Shown: positions 14,052 through 23,854, numbered from the stretch's first letter. The stretch: DNA of 33,121 nt from Sphingopyxis witflariensis (GCF_002205635.1 NZ_NISJ01000018.1:1-33121), one strand, 5' to 3'. Numbers and translations are program-made. The notes: generated by a model from the sequence alone, not told the origin.

Positions 14052-17000
14052 TTACCGCCCCAGCAGCCCGCGCGCCTGCCCCGCAATGTGCGAGAGCATC
14101 GCACCATTGGGGTTCGGGATCGTGCGGGCGCGTTCGACCGTCGCGCGGAATTGCGCGACGCGCGGGGCGTGCTCGGCCAGCCATTTGGTCACCGCCGCGT
14201 CGAGATCACCCTTGGGCAACTGACCAAGGAAACCCAGCCGCATCTGTTGGAAATCGCGCGCGAGGCTGTTGACCAGCAAGCGCTCCCACGGATCGGCGGG
14301 GCTCATATGCGCCGCGAGCGTCTGCGCCCAATCGAGCCCCAACGCCTCGCCCAAATGGGTGAAGGCGTGGGTCACCGCAATCTCGTCGTCACCGCGCCGT
14401 TCGGCGAGGTCGACGATGCCGATCGCGCCATCGGTCTTGAACAGACGGACGACTGCGGCGGTCAGCGCCTCGGGCGCCCCCGCATCGAGCAATTGCTGGC
14501 TCAGCATGTCCCACTGGCGCTTGACCGAGGGGCTGAGCAGCGCGTCGACGCCGGTCATCAGGCGGTCGACACCGGGTTCGAGGCGAGCGACGAGCGGCCC
14601 CGGCTGCGCGGGGGTCGGCCCGACGCGCAACAGGTCGGCCATTTGCGAGGTCATCGCCGACGACGCCTGAGTGAAGAGCGACAGGCGGATGGCCTCGTCG
14701 ATCTTCGCCGCGTCGAGCGCGCTCCACAAATCCTTCATCTCGAGCAAGCGTTCGACCGCGACAAAGGCAGCGGCGACGTCGCCGAGCGCACAGCCTTCCT
14801 CTTCGACCAGCTCAAACGGATGGACGACGCCCATGCGGTTGATGATGCGGTTGGCGATCTTGGTCGCGATAATTTCACGCCGCAGTTGGTGGTCGGCGAT
14901 CGCACCTGCGAAGTCGCGCTGCATCTCGGTCGGAAACGCTGCCGCGAGATCGGACGCGAGCGCCGGATCGTCGGGAAGGTCGCTCGCCTCGATCGCATCC
15001 TGCAACGCGAGCTTCGCGGTCGAGAGCAGCACCGCGAGCTCGGGCCGCGTCAGCCCACGCCCTTCGGCGGCGCGGCGCAGCAGTTCGTCATTGGCCGCCA
15101 GCCCCTCGACCTTGCGGTCGAGCCGGCCCGATGCCTCGAACGTCTCCATGATCCGCACCAGCGACGGCACCGCCGCCGCTCCGCCCTTTTCGGCGATCGA
15201 CAGCGCGAGCGCCTGCAAGCGGTTATCCTCGAGCACCAGCGCCGAGACATCGTCGGTCATTCGGATGAGCAGTTCGTTTCGATCACTCTCCGCCAGACGG
15301 CCTTCGATCACTTCGCGGTTGAGCGCGATCTTGATATTGACCTCATTATCCGAGCAGTCGACGCCCGCGCTATTGTCGATGAAGTCGGTGTTGATCCGGC
15401 CGCCCTTCATCGAGAAGGCGATGCGCGCGGCCTGGGTGACACCCAGATTGGCGCCCTCGCCCACCGCGCGGACGCGCAGATCCTCAGCATCGACGCGCAG
15501 CGCGTCGTTGGCGGGATCGCCGACCTCGGCATTATTCTGGCTCGCCGCCTTCACATAGGTTCCGATACCGCCGAACCAGAGGAGGTCCGCCGGCGCCTTC
15601 AGGATCGCCGAAATCAGCGAGACCGGATCGATCTCGTCGACCGTCAGGCCAAGCGCGGCCTTCACTTCGGCGGTCAGCGGGATGCTCTTCTGGCTGCGCG
15701 GGAAAACCCCGCCGCCCTTCGAGATCAGCTTCTTGTCATAATCGTCCCAGCTCGAGCGCGGCAGCTTGAACATCCGGTCACGCTCGGCCCAGCTTTTCGC
15801 TGCATCGGGATTGGGGTCGAGGAAGATGTGACGATGATCGAACGCCGCGACGAGCTGGATCGTCTTCGACAGCAGCATGCCGTTGCCGAACACGTCACCC
15901 GACATGTCGCCGCAGCCGACGACGCGAACCGCGTCACTCTGCACGTCGACGCCCATTTCGGCGAAGTGGCGCTGCACCGACATCCACGCGCCGCGCGCGG
16001 TGATGCCCATGCCCTTATGGTCATAGCCATATGAGCCGCCGCTGGCGAAGGCATCGCCGAGCCAGAAGTCGCGCTCCATCGCGAGCGCATTGGCAACGTC
16101 GGAGAAGGTCGCGGTGCCCTTGTCGGCGGCGACGACGAAATAGGGATCGTCGCCGTCGTGGATCACCACGCCCTTGGGATGCACGACCTTGCCTGCGACC
16201 AGATTGTCGGTGATCGACAGCAGCGAGCGGATGAAGATGCGATAACATTCCTTCCCCTCGGCAAACCAGGCATCGCGGTCGATCGACGCATCGGGCAGCG
16301 CCTTGGGATAGAAGCCGCCCTTTGCGCCGGTCGGAACGATGACGGCATTCTTCACGCGCTGGGCTTTCATCAGCCCCAGAATTTCGGTGCGGAAGTCGTC
16401 GCGGCGATCGGACCAGCGCAGCCCGCCACGCGCGACCGGACCGGCGCGCAAATGGGTGCCCTCGACGCGCGGACTATACACCCACACTTCGCGCCATGGC
16501 AGCGGCTTGGGCAGACCGGGGACGAGGCTCGAGTCGATCTTGAACGCCAGCGCCTCTTCGGCCGCGGGAGCGAAAGCATTGGTGCGCAACGTCGCGCCGA
16601 TGACGGCGTGGAACAGGCGCAGGATGCGGTCGTCGTCGATCGATTTGATCGCGGCGAAGCCCGCCTGCATTTCGGCGTCGAGAGACGCGGCGCGGTCGGC
16701 GTCATGCGACGCCGGATCGTGGAGCGCACGGAAGCGCTCGATCAGCGCATGGGTCAGCGCGGGGGCGTGGCGCAGCGCCGCGACCACCGTGTCGAGACCA
16801 TAGCTCGACCCGCCCTGGCGCATATAGCGGAACCAGGCGCGCAGCCAGACGATCGCCTGCGGATCGGTCTGCGTGACCAACACCAGTTCGTTGAACGCGT
16901 CATTTTCGGCGGTGCCGTCAAGCACCGCGACGATCGCACCCTCGATCACCTCGGTATAGGGAATCAGCGCCAGCTCATCGACCGATGCGGGCAGGCGCAG

Positions 17001-18785
17001 CGAGAAATCATGGATGACGATCGGCGGTTCGGCGCCTTCACCGCCGCTGTCCACCGGACGCCCGGCACCGAGCGTCGTCGGAATTTCCTCGAGCACTTCG
17101 AAACCGAAATGTTCAAGTGCAGGGACGACGTCGGACAATGCCAGCGGTCCCACCGCGCTATAGACTTTCAGCCGCAGACGGTCATCACCGTCGAGGCTGG
17201 TACGCGCGAGCCGCACGCTGCGGGGCTTGTCGGCGTCGAGGTCGCGCAGGCGCAAAATATCGCGCGCAGCTTCCTCGGGATTATAAAGATTGCGGTAATT
17301 GGCGGGGAAGAGCGGCGCGAAACGCGCGGCGAGCGCCGCGGCGCGGCCGGGATCGCCCTGTCTTGCCAGCGCCCCCTCCACCTCGGGCTGCCAACCACGC
17401 ACCATTTGTTCGAGCTGATGATTGAGCGTTTCGGTATCGGGAACCACGCCGCCGACGCGCAGGTCGAGCGTGAAGCGGAGCAAGGCTGCACCACCATCCT
17501 CGAGCACCATCGTCCAGCCGATGACACCGGCGTGCGCCTCGCGCACCAGCAGCGCCTCGACCGCGATGCGGCGTCCGGTCGATACTTCGTCGCGCGGCAA
17601 CCAGACAAAGGCGAACAGGTGACGCCCGAGCGCGCTGCGCACCATCACCAGCTTCGGCCGCGGCCGATCGGTGATCGACATCGAGGTCAGCACCAGTTCC
17701 TCGAGCGACGCCGAATCGAACGCGATCAACAAGTCATGCGGCAGCGCGGTGAGCGCATGCGATAGCGCCTTGCCCGCATGGCCCGCGGGATCGAAGCCGA
17801 ATTTGGTCATCAGCGCATCGAGTTGCGCGCGCAGCACCGGCACCTTGGCGGGCGGGGTCGACAGCGCGGCGCTGGTCCACAGTCCGGCATGGATCGACAG
17901 CCGCTCGACGGTCTTGCCCTTCATTTCGGGGACGACAACCAGATCGAGCAAGACGCGGCGATGCACCGCCGACAGACGGTTCGATTTGATCAGCAGCGGC
18001 GCAGCACCACCCCGATCAAACCATTCGAACGCCGCCGTGAGCGCCGCGGGCGAGAGCAATTGTCCTTTGCTGCTGTCGCTGATCCCCAGCGAATCATGCA
18101 CCTGTCCGTCGCGTGTCCGCCATTCATGGCCGAGCTGGGTCATCGCCCCGCCTTCGAACCAGCGCAGCAATTCAGCCGCTTCACCCTCGACCCGCATCGC
18201 GGCGTCGGCGAGCATCGCGGCGCGCATCGCACGCCAGTCGCGGACCGCCGCGCGCACGTCGCGCAGCGCATCCTCGATCGCGTCGAGCAGGCGCCGCCGG
18301 GCGCGGGCGTCGCCGCGCTCCAGTTCCATGTAGATGACCGATTCGCGGCCCTCGCTGCCCTTTTGGGCGGCGTCGGCTTCCTGCAAATCGCCCTTGGCGT
18401 CGCGCTTGGTCGCGACGACGGGATGAAGGATACGGTGCACGGCAAGGCCCTGCGCTGCAACAACCTGCGACGTCGAATCGACAAGGAAAGGCATGTCGTC
18501 ATTGATAATCACCAGCCGCATGCGGCGGTCGGTGCCGTCGGCGGCCATCGGTTCGAGCAGCAGCGACGGCGTTCCGGCGTCGCGGTGCAGCGAGGCACGC
18601 GCGGCGAACTGCGCTGCGTCGGCCAGCGCCGCCTTGTCCATATCGTCGCCCTCGCCCGGCAGCGCGCTGCCATGCAGCGCAGCCAGATAGGCAGCGGCAA
18701 TTTTCGCGGGCACTTTGACGGTGGAGGGGGTTTGTGTGTCGAGTTCCGAAATATCGGACTTATTTTGAGGCATGAGGTGCAGCAT
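14052..18785 (-). CDS. gdhB: Large NAD-specific glutamate dehydrogenase (Bac_GDH, GDH-1500/180 type)
   Basis: 1577 residues, the usual size of the giant bacterial NAD-GDH family. It oxidatively deaminates glutamate to 2-oxoglutarate and ammonia, feeding carbon to the TCA cycle. A long N-terminal regulatory half precedes the catalytic core. The core holds QRVKNAVIVPTGAKGGFYPK (about residue 815), GDMSGDVFGNGMLLS (about 960), LLWFGGIGTYVKA, and EGANLGVTQAARIAFSMKGG. The C-terminal helical part ends at the stop near 14052. Two ATGs (18785 and 18773) fit; neither has a clear Shine-Dalgarno, and I kept the longer. A candidate promoter lies at 18846-18874. The PAS-type gene lies upstream on the same strand, 153 bp away. 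The gene symbol varies between species (gdhB, gdh2). Confidence 0.95.
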   Translation of the reverse strand: MLHLMPQNKSDISELDTQTPSTVKVPAKIAAAYLAALHGSALPGEGDDMDKAALADAAQFAARASLHRDAGTPSLLLEPMAADGTDRRMRLVIINDDMPFLVDSTSQVVAAQGLAVHRILHPVVATKRDAKGDLQEADAAQKGSEGRESVIYMELERGDARARRRLLDAIEDALRDVRAAVRDWRAMRAAMLADAAMRVEGEAAELLRWFEGGAMTQLGHEWRTRDGQVHDSLGISDSSKGQLLSPAALTAAFEWFDRGGAAPLLIKSNRLSAVHRRVLLDLVVVPEMKGKTVERLSIHAGLWTSAALSTPPAKVPVLRAQLDALMTKFGFDPAGHAGKALSHALTALPHDLLIAFDSASLEELVLTSMSITDRPRPKLVMVRSALGRHLFAFVWLPRDEVSTGRRIAVEALLVREAHAGVIGWTMVLEDGGAALLRFTLDLRVGGVVPDTETLNHQLEQMVRGWQPEVEGALARQGDPGRAAALAARFAPLFPANYRNLYNPEEAARDILRLRDLDADKPRSVRLARTSLDGDDRLRLKVYSAVGPLALSDVVPALEHFGFEVLEEIPTTLGAGRPVDSGGEGAEPPIVIHDFSLRLPASVDELALIPYTEVIEGAIVAVLDGTAENDAFNELVLVTQTDPQAIVWLRAWFRYMRQGGSSYGLDTVVAALRHAPALTHALIERFRALHDPASHDADRAASLDAEMQAGFAAIKSIDDDRILRLFHAVIGATLRTNAFAPAAEEALAFKIDSSLVPGLPKPLPWREVWVYSPRVEGTHLRAGPVARGGLRWSDRRDDFRTEILGLMKAQRVKNAVIVPTGAKGGFYPKALPDASIDRDAWFAEGKECYRIFIRSLLSITDNLVAGKVVHPKGVVIHDGDDPYFVVAADKGTATFSDVANALAMERDFWLGDAFASGGSYGYDHKGMGITARGAWMSVQRHFAEMGVDVQSDAVRVVGCGDMSGDVFGNGMLLSKTIQLVAAFDHRHIFLDPNPDAAKSWAERDRMFKLPRSSWDDYDKKLISKGGGVFPRSQKSIPLTAEVKAALGLTVDEIDPVSLISAILKAPADLLWFGGIGTYVKAASQNNAEVGDPANDALRVDAEDLRVRAVGEGANLGVTQAARIAFSMKGGRINTDFIDNSAGVDCSDNEVNIKIALNREVIEGRLAESDRNELLIRMTDDVSALVLEDNRLQALALSIAEKGGAAAVPSLVRIMETFEASGRLDRKVEGLAANDELLRRAAEGRGLTRPELAVLLSTAKLALQDAIEASDLPDDPALASDLAAAFPTEMQRDFAGAIADHQLRREIIATKIANRIINRMGVVHPFELVEEEGCALGDVAAAFVAVERLLEMKDLWSALDAAKIDEAIRLSLFTQASSAMTSQMADLLRVGPTPAQPGPLVARLEPGVDRLMTGVDALLSPSVKRQWDMLSQQLLDAGAPEALTAAVVRLFKTDGAIGIVDLAERRGDDEIAVTHAFTHLGEALGLDWAQTLAAHMSPADPWERLLVNSLARDFQQMRLGFLGQLPKGDLDAAVTKWLAEHAPRVAQFRATVERARTIPNPNGAMLSHIAGQARGLLGR

Positions 18786-18845
18786 CCCGAACCAGAAATG
18801 GCGGACCTCTGCCGACGATCGGCGGGGGCCCGTTCGCTACGTCAC

Positions 18846-18874
18846 CCTATGCGCCCGTGGCGCGCGCGGCTCAA
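18846..18874 (-). promoter_or_regulatory. Candidate sigma-70-type promoter of the glutamate dehydrogenase gene
   Basis: On the minus strand TTGAGC (18869-18874) and CATAGG (18846-18851) are separated by exactly 17 bp, in the 153-bp gap before gdh. The -10 match is modest. A transcript would carry a leader of about 55 nt. A more AT-rich patch at 18895-18915 could host an alternative promoter. Confidence 0.3.
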
Positions 18875-18938
18875 GGGCTCGTTCGCGCTTCCGCGTAAAA
18901 TTATTTCAACTTTCGGATTGTCTGTTGCGCGAACGCTG

Positions 18939-20258
18939 TCAGCCGCCCGGAGCGATCGGGACGGCCTTGCGCGCCAGCTTCGCGACCAGCGCCACATCGT
19001 CGGCCGCCTTCGCGACGATACCGATATGGCCGCCGGGCATGACCCGCGCGATCAGCACGACGAATTCGGCGTCGCCAGCCTCATGTTCGAGGATCACCGC
19101 GGGGTGTGCGCGGCGCAAGGCGTCGAGCTTCGCGTCGGCATTTTCCTCATCCGCCGGCTTACGACGCGCGCGCACATCCTTGACCAGCTTTTTGAGCCCG
19201 CCGGGATAATGATCGAGATAGGCGGCCAGCGCCCCGCGACCGACGCCTTCATCCCTGGCATGACCGAGGACGCAGGCATATTCGGCGAGGCGCGTCTTGT
19301 CGTAAGTGGCGCCGAACACCAGCTTGACCACCGGCGTCATCGGGGCGCGGTCCTGCACCGTCAGCCCGGCGTCGTCGAGCAGCGCGGCGAAAGCGTCGGG
19401 CTGGACTTCGGCGACCAGCGCGAAATCCCATGCCTTGCCCACCGCCTGATAGAGCGCGCTGCGGCTGCGGCTGTCGGCGGTCATCGCGCGATCGGCGGTT
19501 TCGCGCGCCAGCGCCAGCCAATCGGCGAGTTCGGCATCGTCATCAAGCAATTTGACGTCTTCGTCGGTCGCCAGATCGAGAATCGCATCGTCGCCATCGC
19601 CGAGCGCGGCAAAGCCGGGTTTAGCCTCCTCGTCGAGATGCCCCGAGTCGGGGCCGTCGGCCCACACCGGGACCGGAGCGGTCAGCGGCGTCGCGCTGCG
19701 CAGCGCCTGTTCGACCGACAGCTGAAGCGCGTCGGATTCGTCGGCGGGCGCCGCTTCCTTCCAGTTGATGACGCCCATGATGAAATCGATCGTGTCGTCA
19801 TCGGACGAAAAGGGCAGCAGGATGCCGCGATACATGATCGTCACGCCGCTATCGTTGACGAACTCGGCCTCGAAACCGATCGGCGCGCGGTTGGCGATAA
19901 TCTGAAGATAATGATCGGTCAGCCGCGAGAGCAGGGACCGCCCCGGTATCTGGTTGATATAATGGACATCTTCATCGATCTGCGATTCGGCGCGTAACCG
20001 CTCGCCGACAAAGGCGATGGCAGGATTTTCGACCCCGGCGGTAAAATCGAGCAAGACCGAATGCGGGCCGAAGTCGCCCGCATGGTCGAGATCGAGGTCC
20101 TCGACCGACGGATAGGCGCGGTCCGCGAGCAGCGAAGCCCAGTAATTATAGGCCCGAACCTGCATCCGGCGTTCATCGACGCCGACGACCGGCGGCGCGT
20201 CGATTGCCCCGTCATCCTGGTCGTGGCTGCTCGAAAGCAGTCCGCGCATGCTGTCCAT
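18939..20258 (-). CDS. PAS_5-like domain protein with an uncharacterised C-terminal region
   Basis: 439 residues. The N-terminal 170 residues resemble the alphaproteobacterial PAS_5 family: RAYNYWASLLADRAYPSVEDLD, then PHSVLLDFTAGVENPAIAFVGERL, then the LLPFSSDDDTIDFIMGVINWKE strand pair that closes the PAS fold. An acidic linker (about 175-245) follows. A C-terminal region of about 190 residues, with YACVLGHARDEGVGRGALAAYLDHYPGG, matches no domain I can name. No kinase, cyclase or DNA-binding output domain is visible. Tandem ATGs stand at 20261 and 20258. GGGGA is 6 nt before the second, which I chose. It lies upstream of gdh on the same strand with a 153-bp gap; a regulatory link is only suggested by position. 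Confidence 0.75.
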   Translation of the reverse strand: MDSMRGLLSSSHDQDDGAIDAPPVVGVDERRMQVRAYNYWASLLADRAYPSVEDLDLDHAGDFGPHSVLLDFTAGVENPAIAFVGERLRAESQIDEDVHYINQIPGRSLLSRLTDHYLQIIANRAPIGFEAEFVNDSGVTIMYRGILLPFSSDDDTIDFIMGVINWKEAAPADESDALQLSVEQALRSATPLTAPVPVWADGPDSGHLDEEAKPGFAALGDGDDAILDLATDEDVKLLDDDAELADWLALARETADRAMTADSRSRSALYQAVGKAWDFALVAEVQPDAFAALLDDAGLTVQDRAPMTPVVKLVFGATYDKTRLAEYACVLGHARDEGVGRGALAAYLDHYPGGLKKLVKDVRARRKPADEENADAKLDALRRAHPAVILEHEAGDAEFVVLIARVMPGGHIGIVAKAADDVALVAKLARKAVPIAPGG

Positions 20259-20337
20259 CATCTATCCCCAGTCGCAAACATATCGGCATGTCATGCACTG
20301 GAAGTGGTAAAAGCGCCGTAAACGATGCCGGAACGGC

Positions 20338-22080
20338 CTATGCCGAACCGCCGGTGACCGACCGCCCTTCCTTGAAGGTGTTGGTGACGCTGATGTTCGC
20401 CAGCCGGTCGGGGTCGATCGTCATCGGATTGTCCGACAGGATGGTCAGGTCGGCGAGCTTGCCGGGGGCGAGCGATCCCTTGCGGTCATCCTCAAAATGC
20501 TGCCACGCCGCCCACAGGGTCATCGCCTTCAGCGCGACATCGACCGGGACGCGCTGATCGGCGCCCAAAATATCGCCCGACCGCGTGCGGCGGGTGACGG
20601 TTGCCGACAGCACGCGCAACGCATTGGGATGCGCGACCGGGGCGTCATGGTGCGAGGTAAAGCGCATCCCGCGCCGGAGCGCCCAGCCGCACGGCGAAAT
20701 ATTCTCGGCGCGCCGCGGCCCGAGCACCGAGTCGCGGTGCCAGTCGCCCCAATAGAAGGTGTGCATCGGAAAGAAGGACGGCACGATGCCGAGTGCCTTC
20801 AGTTGATCGACCTGATCCTCGCGGGTGACCTGACCGTGGATCAGTACCGGGCGCCGGTCGGCGGCGCCATGCTTTTTCGTCGCCTCGCGCACTGCGGCGA
20901 TCAGCATGTCGACCGCAGCGTCGCCATTGGCGTGGACCTGAATCTGCCAGCCCTGGGCAAAGGCGAGGTCGACCAAATCCATCGCCTGCTTCTCGGTGAT
21001 TGCGGGATAACCGGCATAGGCCGCCGACTGCCCCTCGGGCGGGATATAATAGGGCTGCGACATCCACGCGGTCTTCGCCTGCGGCGATCCGTCGATCGTC
21101 AGCTTGACCCCGCCGATGCGGAAGCGGCCGGCATAGTCGCGGCGATAGGATGGGAGTTCCATCGCATCGGTCGAGGTCAAAATGTCGGGGAAGGACAAGA
21201 CGTCGATCGGCAATCCGCCCTGCGCCGCAACCGCTGCGATCAGCTTGCACGTATCGGTCGACGACCGCCCGTCCTGACAGGTGGTATAGCCAAAGCTCGC
21301 ATAAAAAGCCGCGCCCTCGCGGATCATCTCCATATTCGCCTGCGCGTCGAGGCGGGTGAAGAGCACGCCCATCATCGCGAACAGCGCCGATTCCTCGAGC
21401 ACGCCGTTCGGCTCCTTCGACCCCGGCTCGCGGCGATAGACGCCGCCGTCGGGATCGGGGGTCGCGGCGCTGATCTTCGCGGCGGCGAGCGCGGCGCTGT
21501 TCACCGACCCCATATGGCTCGACTGATGCAGGAACAGGATCGGCACATCTTTCGAGATTGCGTCGAGTTCGGCGCGGGTCGGATGGCGCTGTTCGCGCAG
21601 CTGCGAATCATCATAGCCGAAACCGATCACCAACTGGGTCTTGCGCACCAGATCGGCATGTTTGCGCATCCATAAGCGGGTGATTTGCTGGAGCGACGGG
21701 ATTGAATCGCCCTCGCCGTCAGGGGCGGGCAGCAGATTGGCGTAGCGCGCCTGCAGCCCGACCATCACGACATGGCCGTGCGGGTCGAAGAAACCGGGGA
21801 GCAGCGTCCGCCCCTGAAGGTCGAAACGCTTCGCGCCGCGACCGGCAGCGGAATTGGCGGCGTCGAGCGTACCGGCGGCGATGATCAAACCATTGCGCAC
21901 CGCGATCGCTTCGACGCTGGGCGCCACATCCTCCATCGTCAGGATCGACCCACCGTGAAAGACCGTCGCGGTTCCCGCATCCTGTGCCATGACGCGCCCG
22001 CCCGTCGCGAGAAGACCGGCGGCGAGGCCGCCCTGCGCGAGCAGCATGCGGCGATCGATGGCGGCGTCGGTCCAGGCCAT
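20338..22080 (-). CDS. Exported amidohydrolase family 3 protein (YtcJ-like)
   Basis: 580 residues. An N-terminal Tat-like signal (DRRMLLAQGGLAAGLLATGG, residues 9-28) is followed by the beta-sandwich start GGSILTMEDVAPSVEAIAVRNGLI. The metal-binding FDPHGHV has His101 and His103, and further barrel ligands appear in QVHANGDAAVDM, VLIHGQVT and FTSHHDAPV. The C-terminal GSLAPGKLADLTILSDNP is typical of amidohydrolases. It should hydrolyse an amide or related C-N bond outside the cytoplasm; the substrate is unknown. The start lies 14 bp after the porin stop with AAGGGA 8 nt upstream, so the two form an operon. The pairing suggests the porin imports the same compound or its precursor. Confidence 0.88.
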   Translation of the reverse strand: MAWTDAAIDRRMLLAQGGLAAGLLATGGRVMAQDAGTATVFHGGSILTMEDVAPSVEAIAVRNGLIIAAGTLDAANSAAGRGAKRFDLQGRTLLPGFFDPHGHVVMVGLQARYANLLPAPDGEGDSIPSLQQITRLWMRKHADLVRKTQLVIGFGYDDSQLREQRHPTRAELDAISKDVPILFLHQSSHMGSVNSAALAAAKISAATPDPDGGVYRREPGSKEPNGVLEESALFAMMGVLFTRLDAQANMEMIREGAAFYASFGYTTCQDGRSSTDTCKLIAAVAAQGGLPIDVLSFPDILTSTDAMELPSYRRDYAGRFRIGGVKLTIDGSPQAKTAWMSQPYYIPPEGQSAAYAGYPAITEKQAMDLVDLAFAQGWQIQVHANGDAAVDMLIAAVREATKKHGAADRRPVLIHGQVTREDQVDQLKALGIVPSFFPMHTFYWGDWHRDSVLGPRRAENISPCGWALRRGMRFTSHHDAPVAHPNALRVLSATVTRRTRSGDILGADQRVPVDVALKAMTLWAAWQHFEDDRKGSLAPGKLADLTILSDNPMTIDPDRLANISVTNTFKEGRSVTGGSA

Positions 22081-22094
22081 GGCTTATTCCCTTA

Positions 22095-23540
22095 TCAGAA
22101 GTTGACGACCATATTGGCGAAGCCGCCGGTCCAGATCGGCGCGGTGACGTCGTTCGAGATGGAATCGACCCCCTTCCCCGGCGACGAGAGCGAAACGCCG
22201 ACGGTGAGATAGACGTTGGGCGTCATGATGCGCCGATATTCGAGATAGACGTCGTCCGAGAGATGCTTGCGCGTCACCCCGGTGATAGGCTGGGCAATCC
22301 CATCCTCAAACTCGACGCGGGTCGCCTGACCGAACTGGATCGGGCTGCGCAATTTATTGGCGCCGATCCGCGCCCCGCGCAGGGTGATCGTATCGCGCGC
22401 GCTCGGCGCGACGCTCAGCACCAGTTGGTGCGCGTTGACGTTCGAGTTGATGAACATCATCGACGATTTCGTCCCCGTCGACCAGGCGCTGGGATTGCCC
22501 TCATAATAGAGCGGGTCAAAGCGTTCGAGTTCAGGCGTATCGGGATCATCGCCCGAGAAGGTCTGATAGACGTAGGAGATCGTCGGCCGCCACGGCTGGC
22601 CCGCGAAAGCATAGCCGATCTGCGCGCGCCCGGCCCATGCCTTGAGGTCGATCCGCTTGTTGCGCTCGATCGCGAGGTCGAGCCCGATCCACGCATTTTC
22701 GAGCGGACCGCCGGTCGGTGCGATCCGGCCATAGGCGGAAAGAAAGCGCAGGCCGTCGCGCCCGCCGATGATGAAGTTCGGGACGCCGATGCCCCCCGGC
22801 GGGGCCTGCGGATAGGGTGAGCTTGAGCTCAGCACCTTGCCCATGGTTACCCCGATGAAGCTGCCGCTATTGGCGTCGTAGCGCAGGTCGGCGCCCGCGA
22901 TATGCGTGCCGGTGTCATTGTCGGGGGCTTCATTGGGGTCGAGATAGAAAGCGGTGCCCTGCACCCCGCCACTCGCCGCCGTCACCAGCCCCGCGACCCG
23001 CCAGGCGCGGCGCGGGCCGAGCTTCAGCGCGCCGCGCGAAAAGCCGTTCGATCCGCCGTTGGAGAGCAGCATCCCGGTCCCGGCCTTCCACTCGCGCGCG
23101 CCAAAGGAGGCGTCGAACCGCGTCCCCTTCTCGTCGCCGCGCCGGAATCCCAGATACAGCTCTTCGACGGTCGCTCGCCCCGTGTTGCCCGCGGCGAAGG
23201 CGTCGATCCCCACCGTCGTCGAGACGACGACCGACGCGGCGCCGTAAAGACTCGTCCGCTCGTCGGGCCGGTACTGAAAGGCGATGCCGGGCTTCACATA
23301 AAATTCAGCCCATTGGCTACTGGAATCAAAGTCGCTGTTGCCTGCGACCGTCTCCGCGAATTCCCAGAAGAGATTATGTTCGGCGACGAGGTTAAGGCCG
23401 GCTTCGACACGCGCGCGCACTTCAAGATCATCGGTTTCGGCAAGCAGGAAAGGGTCTTTATTTTCCTGCGCTTTGGCCGGAGCCCCCGCCGCGATCGCGA
23501 GCCACAGAACCGCCAAAGCGGGATAGGTCGATTGGCGCAT
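22095..23540 (-). CDS. Outer-membrane beta-barrel porin (alginate-export/AlgE-like family)
   Basis: 481 residues with a signal peptide cleaved near AKA-Q (residue 24). The mature chain alternates aromatic and polar residues as in transmembrane beta-strands (GLNLVAEHNLFWEF, SSQWAEFYVKPGIAFQYR, KAWAGRAQIGYAFAGQPWRPTISY, with a long periplasmic or loop segment between) and ends in Phe, the usual signal for barrel assembly. The layout resembles the alginate-export family of specific porins; the ligand is unknown. A TTG at 23549 is in frame, but ATG 23540 has AGGGG about 10 nt upstream and gives a normal signal peptide. It heads a two-gene unit with the amidohydrolase, divergent from the DUF983 gene across an AT-rich gap. 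Confidence 0.85.
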   Translation of the reverse strand: MRQSTYPALAVLWLAIAAGAPAKAQENKDPFLLAETDDLEVRARVEAGLNLVAEHNLFWEFAETVAGNSDFDSSSQWAEFYVKPGIAFQYRPDERTSLYGAASVVVSTTVGIDAFAAGNTGRATVEELYLGFRRGDEKGTRFDASFGAREWKAGTGMLLSNGGSNGFSRGALKLGPRRAWRVAGLVTAASGGVQGTAFYLDPNEAPDNDTGTHIAGADLRYDANSGSFIGVTMGKVLSSSSPYPQAPPGGIGVPNFIIGGRDGLRFLSAYGRIAPTGGPLENAWIGLDLAIERNKRIDLKAWAGRAQIGYAFAGQPWRPTISYVYQTFSGDDPDTPELERFDPLYYEGNPSAWSTGTKSSMMFINSNVNAHQLVLSVAPSARDTITLRGARIGANKLRSPIQFGQATRVEFEDGIAQPITGVTRKHLSDDVYLEYRRIMTPNVYLTVGVSLSSPGKGVDSISNDVTAPIWTGGFANMVVNF

Positions 23541-23854
23541 AAGTCGCAAACCCCTGTTTGAAGCGAGAGCCTATCAGATCATCCATGCCCCGGATAGCTG
23601 ACGCGACCGGCAAGCGTCGGCACCGATTTGCCGCGCCAATAGACGCACCGGAGCGCGCCCCCGCCAGCGGCACAAAATTCCATATATTCTGCATGATATT
23701 ATTTATAATAAATACCATACATAATATGTCATTCTCCATAGCTTTCTTCTATATTATTGAAAATCATTGATTTTTTTCATCAAAAATTCCCATCGATTGT
23801 TGGGCCATTTTTCTTTATGTATGCGGCATTGCATGCATATATGGAGTCGCAGGC
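23541..23854. promoter_or_regulatory. AT-rich divergent control region between the porin and DUF983 genes
   Basis: 314 bases without a gene. The part from about 23680 to 23850 is far richer in A+T than the rest of the window (about one base in four is G or C between 23682 and 23790). It contains ATTTAT-A-ATAAAT (23701-23713) and TTGAT-N7-ATCAA around 23765-23782. On the minus strand an ATGACA followed 17 bp later by ATTATA could serve the porin. On the plus strand TTGTTG-N17-TATGCG could serve DUF983. Exact promoters cannot be fixed by eye. Confidence 0.45.

Noticed and set aside
14088..19997. Several long plus-strand open frames opposite the glutamate dehydrogenase and PAS genes
   Set aside because: Same shadow effect. 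The composition is R/D/H-rich, there are no starts with ribosome sites, and the minus-strand proteins are well supported.
23756..23771. ATTGAAAATCATTGAT as a Fur box for the porin
   Set aside because: It matches the classical 19-bp consensus at only about 12 positions, and A/T-rich DNA gives such matches by chance.
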